A stretch of DNA of 64,000 nucleotides from Apostichopus japonicus (GCF_037975245.1 NC_092582.1:20052577-20116576); one strand, 5' to 3'. Counted from the first letter of the stretch, positions 12,001 to 27,000 are shown. The notes: generated from the letters alone by a model not told the origin. Made by a program: numbers and translations.

Positions 12001-15000
12001 ATGTTTGTTTTCCCTTTCAGCTGTGTCAACAGATGACTTTGGGGATCGGTTGGTCGAACATTTGCAGCTGTCCATGCATTCAGGACTTCAGTTAATAATG
12101 TATTTGTACGGAGGAGAGAGGGAGATGAGACAATTCATGTTTGAGAGAATGGTGAGTAGTAGCCATTGATTACTGTCGTTATCAGTCGATTAAATGGTGA
12201 GTAGTAGCCATTGATTACTGTCATTATCAATCGATTGAATGGTGAGTAGTAGCCATTGATTACTGTCGTTATCAATCGATTGAATGGTGAGTATTAGCCA
12301 TTGATTACTGTCGTTATCAACCGATTGAATGGTGAGTAGTAGCCATTGATTACTGTCGTTATCAACCGATTGAATGGTGAGTAGTAACCATTGATTACTG
12401 TCGTTATCGATTGATTGGTGAGTGTTAGCCATTGATTACTGTCGTTATCAATCGATTGAATGGTGAGTAGTAGCCATTGATTACTGTCATTATCAATCGA
12501 TTGAATGGTGAGTATTAGCCATTGATTACTGTCGTTATCAATCGATTGAATGGTGAGTATTAGCCATTGATTACTGTCGTTATCAACCGATTGAATGGTG
12601 AGTAGTAGCCATTGATTACTGTCGTTATCAGTCCATTGAATGGTGAGTAGTAGCCATTGATTACTGTCGTTATCAGTCGATTGAATGATGAGTAGTAGCC
12701 ATTGATTACTGTCGTTATCAATCGATTGATTGGTGAGTGTTAGCCATTGATTACTGTTGTTATCAATCGATTGAATGGTGAGTAGTAGCCATTGATTACT
12801 GTCGTTATCAATCGATTGATTACTAAGAATGTAATCAGTCTGTCAATTACTCTGTAATTCTGGTCATCAGTTATGGAAGTTCTGCTCACAATTTCCTCAG
12901 GGCCGTTACTATTATTCTCTTTGTTTTCTTATCTGAAACAGATGTCGTTATTTGTTATAAAGCATACAGTTGTTTCAACAAACTCAAGAGTAATACTCCT
13001 ATCCTAATACTCCTATCAATGGAATATATTAGATTGACAATTAAATGTCATTGTAATTTGCAATATTTTTCTAATGCTTGTGTATCATTTAGCATAGAGC
13101 ATTAAAACAGTTCATCAGAAAGGAAACTGGTAATCCTTTCTTCTGAACTGACCATAGTTTGTACAAGCTATATTCACAGTTAGTAGTGTTATGGAATTAA
13201 AATAGAAAGAGAGGGTGGGGTGGGGGGGGGGCTTAATGGACCTGTGAACACTGATATATGGTCTCCAGTTCTGTCATGAGAGATGGACTTGATAATTTAA
13301 GAACTGTCAGTAGCGTAAAAAGTTTATTTTGATTTTGTCCACATATGATATTTTAGATGGCTTTCTTTTCCTGGTCATACTATTTTTCCTATAAAACATA
13401 AAAGCATCTTTCCTAATGAATAAGGAGTCCACTTGCTCCAGGGGAGGGTTATATTTAATTTGTTACCTTAAAGAAAAGCATCCCTCAGAGGTGAAGTAGT
13501 ATCTAATGCGATACTTACGTATAAGAGTCTTCACTTTTCTGTTAAAGGTTGCATGGGCAACGTCAATCGGTGTTCCTGGAGGAGAGATGCTGGGCATCAT
13601 GATCTCAAGTCATTTAACCAGAATGCTGGCAAACATGAGAGTAACACAGGCTGACATCATGAGATACGTCATCAAGAATGGAGAACAACGTGGCAGAGCT
13701 GGTGAGCAAGAGACCTATCTCAATATCTTCCTTGAAAAAATCTGCTCCCAATGTTTTTTTCTTTCTACATTCATTTCTCATTATTTTATGCCCATTCTTA
13801 ACCATTTACAAGATTCCAGGTTGGCTGCAATTTGTCTGTTCAAGTGATTGGAAATGATAACAGGAATAATTTTGCAGTTTTGAAGTGTCAGGTGTGAATA
13901 TATAAAGCGAAATCATTGGTGAGAAGAAAAGGCATCGCCATCTCTAGTTTAACAGAAAGTCATGAAATATGGGCGGATATCATCCGTACCTATTTAATTT
14001 TTATTTTTTTGTGTTGACTGCATCACAGATTTACCAATGCCACTTCCTGAATCAACCGTTGCTAAGGAACCAGCTAGCAGTAATTCTTCTGATACCATGG
14101 AAACAGCCAGAGAGAGCAGTCCTGAGGTAACTTTCAAAGTGGTATTTGAACGATCTTGGGAAATTGGGAAAATCTCGTAAATATGGTTATTATCCTGTTA
14201 CGTTATGATGAAAGAACTGCATTAATCGGTGCAGGTTAAATATCTCTACAAATAATTATAATAATAATATATTATGTGATCTTCTGAAAGCTATAAACTC
14301 ACATACAAAGGAGGGGGACCTGATGCTTCAGGCCTGATTATGATGGTCATAACGTTGATTCTCTTGCCCATTGTTAGACAATCACTCCTTTCCAAAGAAC
14401 TAAAGCAAGTTAGATAAGAAAAATTACCTTTTCAATTGACTTTGCCATTCTGGACAAACCCTGGAAAAATTACTTTTAGTCTCCCAAAATCAGGAAACAC
14501 TGAAAATTATACTTTTGTGCAAAAAATAAGAAAGTTTTTTCTTACATAAACTTTTTGGGACACAATTCCTCTGTATTGGTTTTGAGTAGTTTTTCTATTA
14601 TTATAGTCAGAGAGTATCCAAGGTAGATCTCTTGCAAATTGAATAGATTAAGCAGCATCCAGTTTAATGTACAAATGTTACATGCAAGTCTCAACTGAGT
14701 GGTTTGACTTTTGTCATTGTTAGTCAATGGATGTAGATGATGCTGACTCAAGAGAAGCAGCTGCAGTGACACCAGCTGGTACCAGCAGCAGGGCTGGCTC
14801 ATCTAGACCCCTCGGACGAAGACCACCACCATCCCTAGGAGCTGGATGGGAGGCAGTTGTTCCTCCGGTAAGATCCACTTTCAAGTTGTTAAGTAGTACT
14901 GCAAGTCTCAGCTATATAAGTTCTTTTTTATAGCAAGAATTCATGTGAGTGCCATGTCCTGTACAAATTGTCGTGAAGTCGCTATTCCCCTCCCACTAAA

Positions 15001-18000
15001 AGATTGAATAATTTTTTTGGAAGAACGAGGGAAATGAACTTTTCAACAGTACTGTAATTGAAGTGTATTTCAAAGAAAGAAAATCAGAATATATGCGTGT
15101 CTCTTTTGTTTCCTTCGATGTGATTTTCAGCACAAGAAAGTGACAAAAAGTGAAACAAAATTGTGTCAATATTACTTTTATAGAATTGGGTTCCAGTCAT
15201 GACACAAGATATTCAAAGACAAAGAAGACAGGCCCCACAGGGACCATTCAGTGATGCTTACCTTCAGGGGCTACCACCCAAGAGGATCAAGGTAGGTACC
15301 CTGGCCTCCTCTCTTTACATTGCAATCAATTAGATGCTTACAATTCCTGTCCTGTCATAACATGTTTCCAGGCACCCTACCTATCTCCTACACACATATT
15401 GATGTAATCCTGCCATGCTCTGTTATGATAAGCCTTCAGATAACTTCCCTGTCCCATGCTGTGATATTGATGGTATACTTGGAGAACATTCCTTGTGATC
15501 TAAGGATTGCTCTTTGCGAGTCCTGGCCTGATCGTTACATTGTGTGCTTGTGCAAGACACATTGTAATATGATGCCTCTCTCAAGGTCAGATGTATAAGT
15601 GGGGACCTGCAAGGTTAAACTTGTTAATACAGCTCTGTATGTCTGGACTGTCATGGCCCAGGAGTGAATGTTGTAATGGTATACACTGGCGTGTGTGGGT
15701 GTGAATTACCAGCGACAAGGGGTTAACTGTTGTTAAGTTATGTCAGGAGGCCTTGGCCTTGATTTAAGATTGTAAACCTTCAACTTTAACCTTTAAATTT
15801 CTTTGAACAAAACACAACAAAACTATGAGGATCAGCAAACTTCGAATTTATCAATTATAACATGAGATCTTGTAACTTCCTTAAAAGTGTTTTAGATGTA
15901 TTATGTTGAATTGAGTTCATGTACTGAGTTTGAGGTAAGAGTATAGTGTATGATAGGTAATGGAAGACAGTAACATCATTGAATAAGGAGCAGCTTTGTG
16001 GGTGTGTGTATATGTATGAAAAATACAGTGAGTGAGTGTATGTGTTGTGTATGTGCCAATAGAATGGTGTTCAATCAGTCATATGTTGACTGTTAAAATG
16101 CATCTTAATGAAACAAACAAGAGAGTTTCTCTATTGGTTGACTAATTCCACTAGGTGGTTTGGGGAAGCGACTGAACCATGTCGAAAAAAATAATGCTAT
16201 CAAATAAATACAGATTGTTTCTGGACAACCTGAGATTGATTAACATTGACAAATACATTTGATTATTAAATATTGTTAAACATGAATTGAACTGTGAACT
16301 CCAGGAGGTTTTTATCAATTGACTGAAATCATAAATGTATTTGACTGATGCTCCTCCCCCAAAGTATGTCGTTAGGCTTGAAACGTTAAACATCAACTGT
16401 GGAGACCAAATTCTTTTCGTATAATTTTTCATTAATTTGTGAGTTTACATACCCATAATCAACATGTATAAAAAAAAAAATTGAAAACCTACCATTAAAA
16501 AATGTCCCCGAAAATTGACATTTTGGGTGTTCATAGGACATGTATATCTCTGGAATGTCTGAAAACAGAGTTTGACCCAAAGGAGGCTCTGGTCACCGTG
16601 TGACGTCATTATTGATATACCGCGGAAATCAGACGCTGACCTAGGTAGTGTTTATACACAGATAGCGAACAACTGTACTGTATTTGACTACCCAATTCGA
16701 ATGTTTGAAAAGCCATTAGCTTAAAACAAGAGAACACATGAAGGCAATCAACTAGGTTGAAGACAACTTTAATGACAACATTTTGTAAAATGGGTATTTT
16801 CTTTGCAAAATTGCCAGTAAAATGGAGGCATCATTTATATAGCACTAGCAGAGTCAATAGGTACGTACAGTACAATATACTGTAAACGAGGCAAGCAGCT
16901 TGATTCTGTGATACAATTTGATTGCAAGATACCGCAAAATTAACAGAAAATAGACCTAAAAGATGCCTCGGGAAAATGGTTTACGGGACTATAAACGAAT
17001 TAAGAAAAACTAAACATACACAAACAACTACGATGAGATGCGGGCCAGAATCGACCAGGGTAGGATACATGACTTCAGCTGAACAGAGTACTCACTTGTT
17101 TTAATATCCAAAGTACAAACACAGAAAAAGTATCCTGGCAAGAAACCAAATTCCGTTGTGAATATCCCAACTCCTAGGCCTACTTGAAACACGCCTTGAC
17201 CAGTTACATTCCACTATGTACACAATCACTAAAGACAGTCACTGACGAAATAAACAAAACGTCTAATCGCGAAAGTACTGTTTTTATTCTACTCCTTGGA
17301 CCATGCAGATGCCGGAACAAACATAATGGACAATATATAACATGTGTCACAAACTCACGATACTGCAGTACAACAAATGGATAAATGCTATGGACCCACC
17401 ACACATGCCTACTTCCCCTTGCTGTGAGCCAACATGGGCAGGAGTTTAAACTCATTGGACTAACAGTGCTTCCCTAGGCACTGTGTATACACGTACCATA
17501 TAGGTCATCTCCAACAGTAAATAACACGGTCAATTGCGTGATACAATGTTACATGTATGGACACCCAGGGCCACTAAGAAGTGTGTAGCAAATATTGAGG
17601 GTCCCAATCGCTCTCGTTGAAATGCACTGAGCATACTTTAACGTTTTCTGAATGAGACACTCCGGGTACGGGCATCTCACAAAGTTAATACAAAGTCTAC
17701 GACGTTTTACGTTGGTCTTCTACTCGGAAAGCTAATAACGCTGAAGCTTTTGTTGGCTGAGGTATTACTGCAACCTCCAACTACACAGAATTGTGGCATT
17801 TCGGGGGAAAAAAGGATTGATGTTTTTTGCAGCTCCTTCTTGTTCAAGTATACAACTTTACACACTAGCTGATACAATGTATTTTTGTGATTACGGGATA
17901 CCAACAATGACGTCACACGGTCACCTTATGTCTCAGGAATGTTTCAGGAATGTCTGAAACAGTTTTCATAAAAGACTGACTTTTCTTCCCTCTTTTCACG

Positions 18001-21000
18001 TATTTAATGTCCGTAATTGGTAAAGTTAATTACAGCAATGTAATTGGAATGGGTTAAAGATTACAAACATGCAAAATGGTTGCATTTTAAGTTCGTAACA
18101 AAGTCTCCATATTTTTTAATGTTTAATAACCAAAACCTGCTTCGAATATGCTGGAAAGACTCACAGCAGAATTTATGGCAAATTTGAGTGAAGTCTAAAA
18201 AGTTTGATGGTGGATGATGCCACTTCACCCTCTGACCTGCCATAATAGTACTGTACCTGGATTAGCATTTCTACATATTGTACATGATGGGTTTCTTCTT
18301 CAGTAGGTTTAATTTACAATCTGTTCTTACATGCATTATTACATAATACGTCTAGAGTAACTTCACAGTAGTTTCAATTCTTATGGTTAAACTACATGGA
18401 ATGTGACATGATCAAATCCAGATTTTCAGACGGTATTATTGACAAATTTCGTGACTTTTGCGGGATTAATATTTCCCAGCTGCAGTTTTTCTGTCCAAGC
18501 TTTCTTTGTAAGCGCAAGCTTGATAGGTAGCTCTGCAATTGAGTTTAGAAGGTACAGACAATAGGTGATTCATTGTACATAGTAGTAAATTCAGAGTGAT
18601 ATTTTATTGTCTGCAGACATCAAGAACTAAATGTTGACTTATTGTCGTTTCTTGTGTTGTCCTTTGTGCTTCCTGTGGTAATGTAATTATTTTGTCAGGC
18701 AATTCCTGTTCTTGCATGTGTCTTGTGAAAGAGATCTTCCTGTTTGTTTACTATACACTGCAAGAATTTTAAGCTTCAAACTGGATATGATGGAAATAAA
18801 AATCACACTGACTGGATATGATGGAAAAAAAAGGAGTAAATCTTAAAAACTTGAGTTTGCCAGGCTGGGTTGAATTTAGCTTGATTTTAGCTTGATTTAG
18901 ATAACAGTAAAAGAATTGCTTTGCATACACAGAATGTAGAGAATCACTTCAAACTAAGCAGTTCAGTCTTTCATTCTCTCTTCAATTTTCAGATGAGTCA
19001 AATTAACGTAATTTAGACATGTTTAGATCTTGTTCTCTTTCTCTGCTCCTAAGCCCCTTGCCCTCCTTCCTAAAAATACCCTTTCACACCCTTTTCTCTT
19101 TCTACCATGAAAAATCATGAGATGTCTGTTCCAAAATGTTCATGGAATTGATGATCAGGATTTTGATATTTTACTTTACTTATCCAGCTGTTGTGAAGCC
19201 TTTACCAATTGCAGACAGCTGTATAGATTCAGCTGATATTAACATTGCTTCTAACAGACCTGTAGAAGTCGTTTGCAAAACAAATTGCAATTTCATGGTA
19301 TGTTTCAGCCACACGTGATCACTTATCTTGGCATAAAAGGATCTAAATTCCTTTAGCTCCTTACATTATACTTCATGTTACACTGCAGCATAGTCCCACA
19401 TCTATTTGGAATGGATTAGAAAAGAGGTGTGTGTGTGTGTGGGGGGGGAGTGTTTACCCCATAAAACAACATTATCTAAAGCAATGCCCCTGCCCTGACA
19501 AAACTCCTGCAACAGCATGACAGAGTGGATGGTTAAATGAAGTGTATGCCTCATAAAACAACATTCTTTAAAGCAATGCCCCTGCCCTGACAAAACCCCT
19601 GCAACAGTGTTACAGAGTGGATGGTAAAATGAAGTGTTTGCCTCATAAAACAACATTCTCTAAAGCGATGCCCCTGCCCTGACAAAACCCCTGCAACAGT
19701 GTTACAGAGTGGATGGTAAAATGAAGTGTTTGCCTCATAAAACAACATTCTCTAAAGCAATGCCCCTGCCCTTACAAACCCCTGCAACAGCATGACAGAG
19801 TGGATGGTTAAATGAAGTGTATGCCTCATAAAACAACATTCTCTAAAGCAATGCCCCTGCCCTGACAAATCCCCTGCAACAGTGTTACAGAGTGGATGGT
19901 AAAATGAAATGTTTGCCTCATAAAACAACATTCTCTAAAGCAATGCCCTTGCCCTGACAAAACCCCTGCAACAGTGTTACAGAGTGGATGGTAAAATGAA
20001 GTGTTTGCCTCATAAAACAACATTCTCTAAAGCAATGCCCCTGCCCTGACAAACCCCTGCAACAGTGTTAAAGAGTGGAAGTATATGCCTCGTAAAACAT
20101 AACATTCTCTAAAGTAATGCCCCTGCCCTGACAAACCCCCGCCAAAAAAGTAAAACAAGGTTAGGACAAAGGAAAATAAGTCCTTAAAGGATATGATGAA
20201 CAGATTTGTTTAAAGTTTTTCTGGTTTTGATTGTATTTTGTGATAAAAAGATGTAGATTTATAATACATGTATTTGGTTGGTCTGCCAGAACATTGACAG
20301 AGGTGAGCATTGCTACTCTTTTAAGTGGTTGCTGCATCTTGTATTGAAAATAAATTGGTTAGTGTTTACAGACATCCCATTCTGTCAAGGGGCTTCTCAA
20401 TGGTCCATTGAGGTACCCATACCTAACGTGATACAAACAGCCTCAATCTTGGCATACCCAACCCCCTTCCTTTCTCCAACCCCTTCCTTCCCCAACCCCT
20501 TCCTTCCCCAATCCTTTCCTTCCCAACCCCTTCCATCCCCCAACCCCTTCCTTCCCCAATCCCTTCCTTCCCCAATCCCTTCCTTCCCAACCCCTTCCTT
20601 CCCACCCCTTTCATCCCCCAAACCCTTCCTTCCCCCAACACCTTTCTTTCCCAACCCCTTCTCTCCCCTCCTTACCACTTCACCACCTTTGCATCAGTTT
20701 ATCTATTGGTTACAGAAAAGTATTGACTGTTAGACATAAAGACTTTCAAATTCTCTCATCATCCACTTTGACTTTGTTATGACTAACTATTCCTTCCAAA
20801 TTCCTTCCTCTGCTGATTTGTTTGACACCTGTTGAAGGTCTCATTTCATGTTCCCTTCATCACACCCTAGAGGGAGATTTGACTAAAATCATGCATAACT
20901 CTCTCTTTCTCACTCATAGTTCTGTTTGTATAGCAACATTCAGGCAAACTTAATTATCAGCAAAACAAAATTCAGCCAGCAGCAGTGACAGGTTGTCAAG

Positions 21001-24000
21001 CCTGTTTAGGAAGCAAGGTGGTTTAGCTATGTTTTCCAAGGTTTTCTCTATTCTGAGGGATTTGGCAGTAACTACTCCACAGTTGTTGACCATAGAAAGA
21101 CCCTTAAAATAACATTCTTGTATTGTATTATGAAGAGTTTTCAGTGCTCAAATCTTGTGACAGTTCAGTGCTATTGGACACATGGCATAATTTCTAGCAA
21201 TTCCAAAAGTTTTGGAATGCAAATAGCATTTCAAGACACACATTTGGACACTTCTCTGACAGTGTTTTAAAAGTTATTTTCTTGAAAATCCTAATTTTAA
21301 AACAGTTTGTAGAGTTGCCATCTTAACGGCAACTCACTAGCTGAAGTAATAATTTGAGGGAGGCAGTCTTTTTGTGACTTTGGAATGATGGAAGCAATGT
21401 CTCTTTATGCTTAACTTGAAAGTCCAGGCTTTCAACTGTGATAAACTGTCTCCATACATGATGAACGAGAAAGCTGTTCAGTTTGTCACCATTTTAACAA
21501 GAGGTCAGGGAGTTTCCTCCATTTGCATTGAACCTCATACACCTGTGCCATGCCTTGACGTATCCTCTCCCCCCCCCCCCCCCCCACCAACCCATCCTCC
21601 ATTATTATGGAAATTGGCAGGTATTACTGCTGGTTTATGATTTTACCTGTGCAACTGATACAGCTGTGTTAGATAAAGGTCTTTAATAAAAACAACTGAT
21701 GTTTTGTTTTTTAATGTTTAGGCTAGGCCTATCCATTTGCTATGGAGGTGTTGCTAGGCTACTGGAACTGTTTGTTTTGAAAGTAACAGACACGCTCACA
21801 TACGGATTTAAAGCAATTAAAGCAACAACTACCTCTTTTGAGTTGCTCTGGAAATCCAACCAGCTGCTGAGAAATATTTAGTGAAGAATTTACAGGCATC
21901 AATAGATTGCACATTCAATGTTAAAGGTAGAGCTTCACAGAGCCACAAGTTACATCAAGACTCCCACACATGGAACCTAATGTTCTTGACCTCTGCCATT
22001 TCCTCCTGTCATTAAGATGTTGCATTTGTTATAACAGCAGGTGGCACCATTGATTGTATTTCTAACATTTGAGTGACATTTTCATTGGAAATTTTCCATG
22101 TAACACAGGAATACTACAACAGAACAGTCTTTCGTGTACTATACTGTATTGGCCAGTCAACCAGGGACACAGCGTGATATCAGTTATCACAGCAACAACT
22201 TGACTGTTTTCATAGCAACAGTACATTTGTTTCAACCCTGTTAATAGATCCATGGATGTCACAGCTTGCTTGTTGTGGTGTCTGTATTGACAATTCTCTC
22301 ACCTTGTTTAACGTTTGTTTGTTTTTGTTGTTTATTGTTTTTATTCATATTTCTTGCTTTTTTTCAGTGAATTTGTATTGTATATTGTGCTATAGGATTT
22401 TGTAAAAAACATGGCTGCGTCTGCAGCAAGCTGTGCTCGCTGTTGGCCCGTGGTTTTGAATGAAGATTGTCTACAGTCTTTCATACCCAATAAATAATGT
22501 TATCATACAAGTGTGAATTGGCTGCAATAGTAGAAAAGGAACTGTTTTATTTTCTTTTTTGATTACCAAAAACAAGCTCCCAGGTGTAGTCCCTAATGAA
22601 CATGATAATATTTTGCATTATACACCGGATCAGCAAGCAACAGCAATTTCTTCCATTTGACTTCAGCAGCTTTTTCTTAAATTTGAAATCAAAACATTTG
22701 ATTTTTTCAGTGGCCCGCAAAAGTTAACAATGTAGTATTATAGTGACTAGTAATTTGAATACTTTGGAACATAACTTTTCATTTTAGTAGAGAGTATGTT
22801 CTTGTTTTGTTTTTTCTGATTGTGCCTGCGAAATTCTTAAACGGAACCAACCCTTTAGTCATGCTGTAATCTTGAGAGAAAGTTTCACTTTTCAAATCCT
22901 TTGTAAATGGCCTACATGTTTGTTATTGTTTAATCAATACTATATTGACAAACAATAGTATGGATAGACTGATAAGACAGTTGAAGATAACTTCCATCAA
23001 TCCTCATTCTCTGATGGTTACAAGCTAATCCCTCCTTATCTGTAAATTGCTGTATATTTAGAAACCAAAATTATAGCTTTTTTCATCATTTTATTTGATC
23101 ATATTGGCTTTCGTAACCCTTGGCTGGGATGATGGCGTTCTCAAGAGAGGTTACTGAATTCACCTGCTTGTACAAGTCCAGAATGTTAGTTAGCTTCCTT
23201 TTCTTATTGGAAGGAGGGGGGGGGGGGGATCAGTGGGTGGCTGAGATTATCTAATAGAATTGTGCCATCAAGCTAAAGTTCAGAGGTCAACAATGCCTGC
23301 TCTAGATACTTCAGCAGGTGGTTGATTCTTAGATTAGTTCTGACGTGACCTTGCATGAGACCTCCTAGGGAGGTTTGCTTTACATCAGGGAGTCTTCCAG
23401 CTGAGTCTGTCTGAAATAAGGCTTATTGGTGCAGAGAGGAGAAAGTGCATTATAACACCATGGAGCTACCATCACATGATAACACAAACAACAAAATCTG
23501 GATCTCTAAGTGACCACAGATCATAGACAAACTCCCATCACCTTATTATTGGTCTGAAAGATGGTTCTATTTATTTCAGTGTACCTGATGATGGTTTAAG
23601 TATTAAACCAGCATTTGATATCTTTTGAATGATTGAGATGATTAAAAACCTTGGAAAATTATGTAGGGAGGGATGCATGTTGTATTGTGTGGTGACAGAC
23701 CATCAGGAAAGATCACTTCATCAGAATTGCACATTATGACATCCCTCCTCATTCCCCCTTCCTTATTCCCTTGCCTCATGCCCCCTCTCCTTAATCCCTC
23801 TCAGTGCAGTAGTCAATTTCAGCGATGTTTTTTGCAGTCAATATCAACTGTACCCTCAGTACAGTAGTGTACCCCTCAAGTAATTCTTTTGAGCTACTGT
23901 ACAGGCCTAAAATTGAAACTGTTTTTTATAGGGAAAACACAGCCAGGCTCAGCAGTAACAAGCACAGTGGAATGAACCACAATACACCACTGGCATGTGT

Positions 24001-27000
24001 ATATAGTGTTTTGTACAGCGATGTTACTGTTGCTATCCAAAATCTGTGGATCATTGAGTGAGAACAAGAGGTCCTTCTTCACGACACAGTATCTTCAGAA
24101 AAACTGTCCAGAAGATGTCTCTGTTTCCATTGGGGTTGTGTTGAAAATTGACTTGTCTTTGCTCAAGATGAACGATAACAACAGAGAAAAAATTCTCTCT
24201 TTTTCATATATAGTGTAGTTCATATGTTACCAAGCAACATATGTTTTTAATTTTTCATATAGCACACCGGAAAGTTATAAAATAGGGGAATTAAACATCA
24301 ATTTTTCGTCTCTGTTGCTGATAAAAATTTAGGAATTTGCAAACACTGCAACGATCTTGAACAGCACTCAGGTCAGTGAATGATGTCACTATGATGATAT
24401 TTTCTGTAGTGCACTGTACAGTACGGAGCTGCTGTGCATGCATTTCGTGTCAGCATAACTGTTATTTTAATTTTCCAGCGTAATGTTCAAGACTTAAATA
24501 GATAATTAATGTCATAGAGTTTCGTGAGAACTTCACCACCTATCTACTAATTTGCAAACACTGCAACGATCTTGAACAGCACTCAGGTCAGTGAATGATG
24601 TCACTATGATGATATTTTCTGTAGTGCGCTGTACAGTACGGAGCTGCTGTGCGTGCATTTCGTGTCAGCATAACTGTTATTTTAATTTTCCAGCGTAATG
24701 TTCAAGACTTAAATAGATAATTAATGTCATAGAGTTTCGTGAGAACTTCACCACCTATCTACTAATTTGCAAACACTGCAACGATCTTGAACAGCACTCA
24801 GGTCAGTGAATGATGTCACTATGATGATATTTTCTGTAGTGCGCTGTACAGTACGGAGCTGCTGTGCGTGCATTTCGTGTCAGCATAACTGTTATTTTAA
24901 TTTTCCAGCGTAATGTTCAAGACTTAAATAGATAATTAATGTCATAGAGTTTCGTGAGAACTTCACCACCTATCTACTAATTTGCAAACACTGCAACGAT
25001 CTTGAACAGCACTCAGGTCAGTGAATGATGTCACTATGATGATATTTTCTGTAGTGCGCTGTACAGTACGGAGCTGCTGTGCGTGCATTTCGTGTCAGCA
25101 TAACTGTTATTTTAATTTTCCAGCGTAATGTTCAAGACTTAAATAGATAATTAATGTCATAGAGTTTCGTGAGAACTTCACCACCTATCTACAAGTTTTT
25201 TTAAATGTAATTTGCAACAGCAAAGTAGAAGGGCTTGTATGCACTACTGCTGAGTCAAACATAAAAGTTCCTTGTACTGTACGTCGTTAGATCAAACAGA
25301 AAGGTCACATTGAGCTAGAAATACAACCGCATTTGAACTCAATGTCCAGAGTGGTCAGTCAGGCTCACTGCAAGTAATACCTTTTGTGTTTATTCACATG
25401 CATGTCTCGTGGTTTGGGATCCAGAAAGAATCATTCTAATTTGTAGCCCAACTTCACGGCGCTCGGCAAACGGTACTTCCACACTGTGCAAGCACAAGTG
25501 GCAGCGTGTGGACTACCGTAAGTAATACTTACACAATGTTTTTCGCATACAGACATTTCCTATTCGTTTTACACATTTAAATGGTATGTAGGGTATCAAG
25601 ACATCTTGGCCACAAAAACTCACCCTAAGTTTTGCATGTGGATTCTCTCCCCGCATAGACATTAGGTTGTTCACGTCTGACATGTCTGCCAGTTCCAACA
25701 CTTACTGTCGCATTTATCAGGATATATATAAATAAAGTTGCATCAAAGCATCAATCTTTCAAACATGATTTACTTTAGGCTTATAAGCGACCTTGCCACA
25801 TGCACATTTCAATGGGGCCTAAGATGGCTCTGTGGCCGAAATTTCCGTAATTTTCTTTGGGCAGTCGGCTTCACTAAAACAACAAGAACAAGCGGGATCA
25901 ATTACACCTAATTAATATTAGACCATTGAATGTCTCACGCAGTATTTCAAATCTCCTCTCTGCCCTTCCAACAATATGTTTACGTTTAAGTTCAAAATCG
26001 GTGAGAGGTTATTGTTCCATTTCTGGCTTAAACCCATATTGTTATGTACACTGTTTATGCTGACTTTATCGCATGAGTTTCAAAGTGGGCCTCAAAATTC
26101 GTTGATAAATTCATGCTCATTGAAGTAGGCCTATACTGCGCTAAACATGGCCTCCAACCTATCAGAATTCAGTTTCCGACACCTCACTACTTTTACCGCT
26201 TCCAAATTAAAAGAACTTATTGTCGAGTCCGCATTTGTTCTATTGCATCCCCCTACTACGGAATTTCTTGGCATTTTGCTAGTGGTTTAGGTTGTTTGTT
26301 GCATCAATATATAGTGTAAGTTGTAACTGAACTAACACACTCAGTGCATGCAGCTGAAGTACAGTCTATGCCGAGCTCACTTTGTTATCACAATAATTAT
26401 GTAATAGGTCACAGTGGATCATGTGATCATCATACTGCTATTCACGAAAAGCCAATTTTTTTTTTATAAATCGACAAGATTAAGATTTTTTTTCAGCATT
26501 TCCCAATATCGGATTGACTTCATTTTTCAGATATGTGCGAAAGAAACCAACTAGAATACTTGTGTATTTTTCGGCAATGCTGAGTGGGGAGTTCAACATC
26601 AATTTCAGATTTCCTATTTTAAAACATATGGTCACCTTACTTTAAATGGCAGTTAATACTTGTGGTGGTGAGCTTACAATGAAATCACAGTGGTGGGAGA
26701 ACATCATAAATCAACCATATCCTCTGATGTGAAAGATGTAAAAAGTTCTGAAAGTTTAGTCCAACTCACTACTTTATTAATATCTGTCACCATCCAGTCT
26801 GAAATTCCTTAATAAGAAGCTTATTGATATAAGAAGATTTGTGTTTAATGGCATTTAGACTGAACAGGTGTACCTGTTGCTGATTCTCATGGGAGACCCA
26901 TAGGTCTCTCTTGTGGATTTAACTCCTGAATTGAGGTCACTTAAGGTGAACTTAAATCTTACTGTGTGGACGGGTAGTAAAGATATAATATTTGGAGTAG

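Noticed and set aside
11723-12169. 148-codon ORF with a Leu-Ser-Ser-Pro repeat
   Set aside because: It is the CTCCT microsatellite read through into a real BAG6 exon; the acceptor at 12020 and exon phase explain the coding part.
12152-12824. CRISPR-like array
   Set aside because: Units are directly contiguous with no unique spacers, and it sits in a eukaryotic intron.
14204-14286. Box C/D snoRNA in a BAG6 intron (ATGATGA...CTGA)
   Set aside because: The two boxes are present by chance-level matches but no closing stem or conserved copy supports it.
20397-20733. ORFs over the CCTTCC-rich stretch
   Set aside because: Low-complexity translation only; no start context or conserved content.
23585-23625. 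Hammerhead ribozyme (CTGATGATGGTTTAAG...AAACCA)
   Set aside because: CTGATGA and a stem are present, but the required GAAA is replaced by GCATTT, so the catalytic core is missing.
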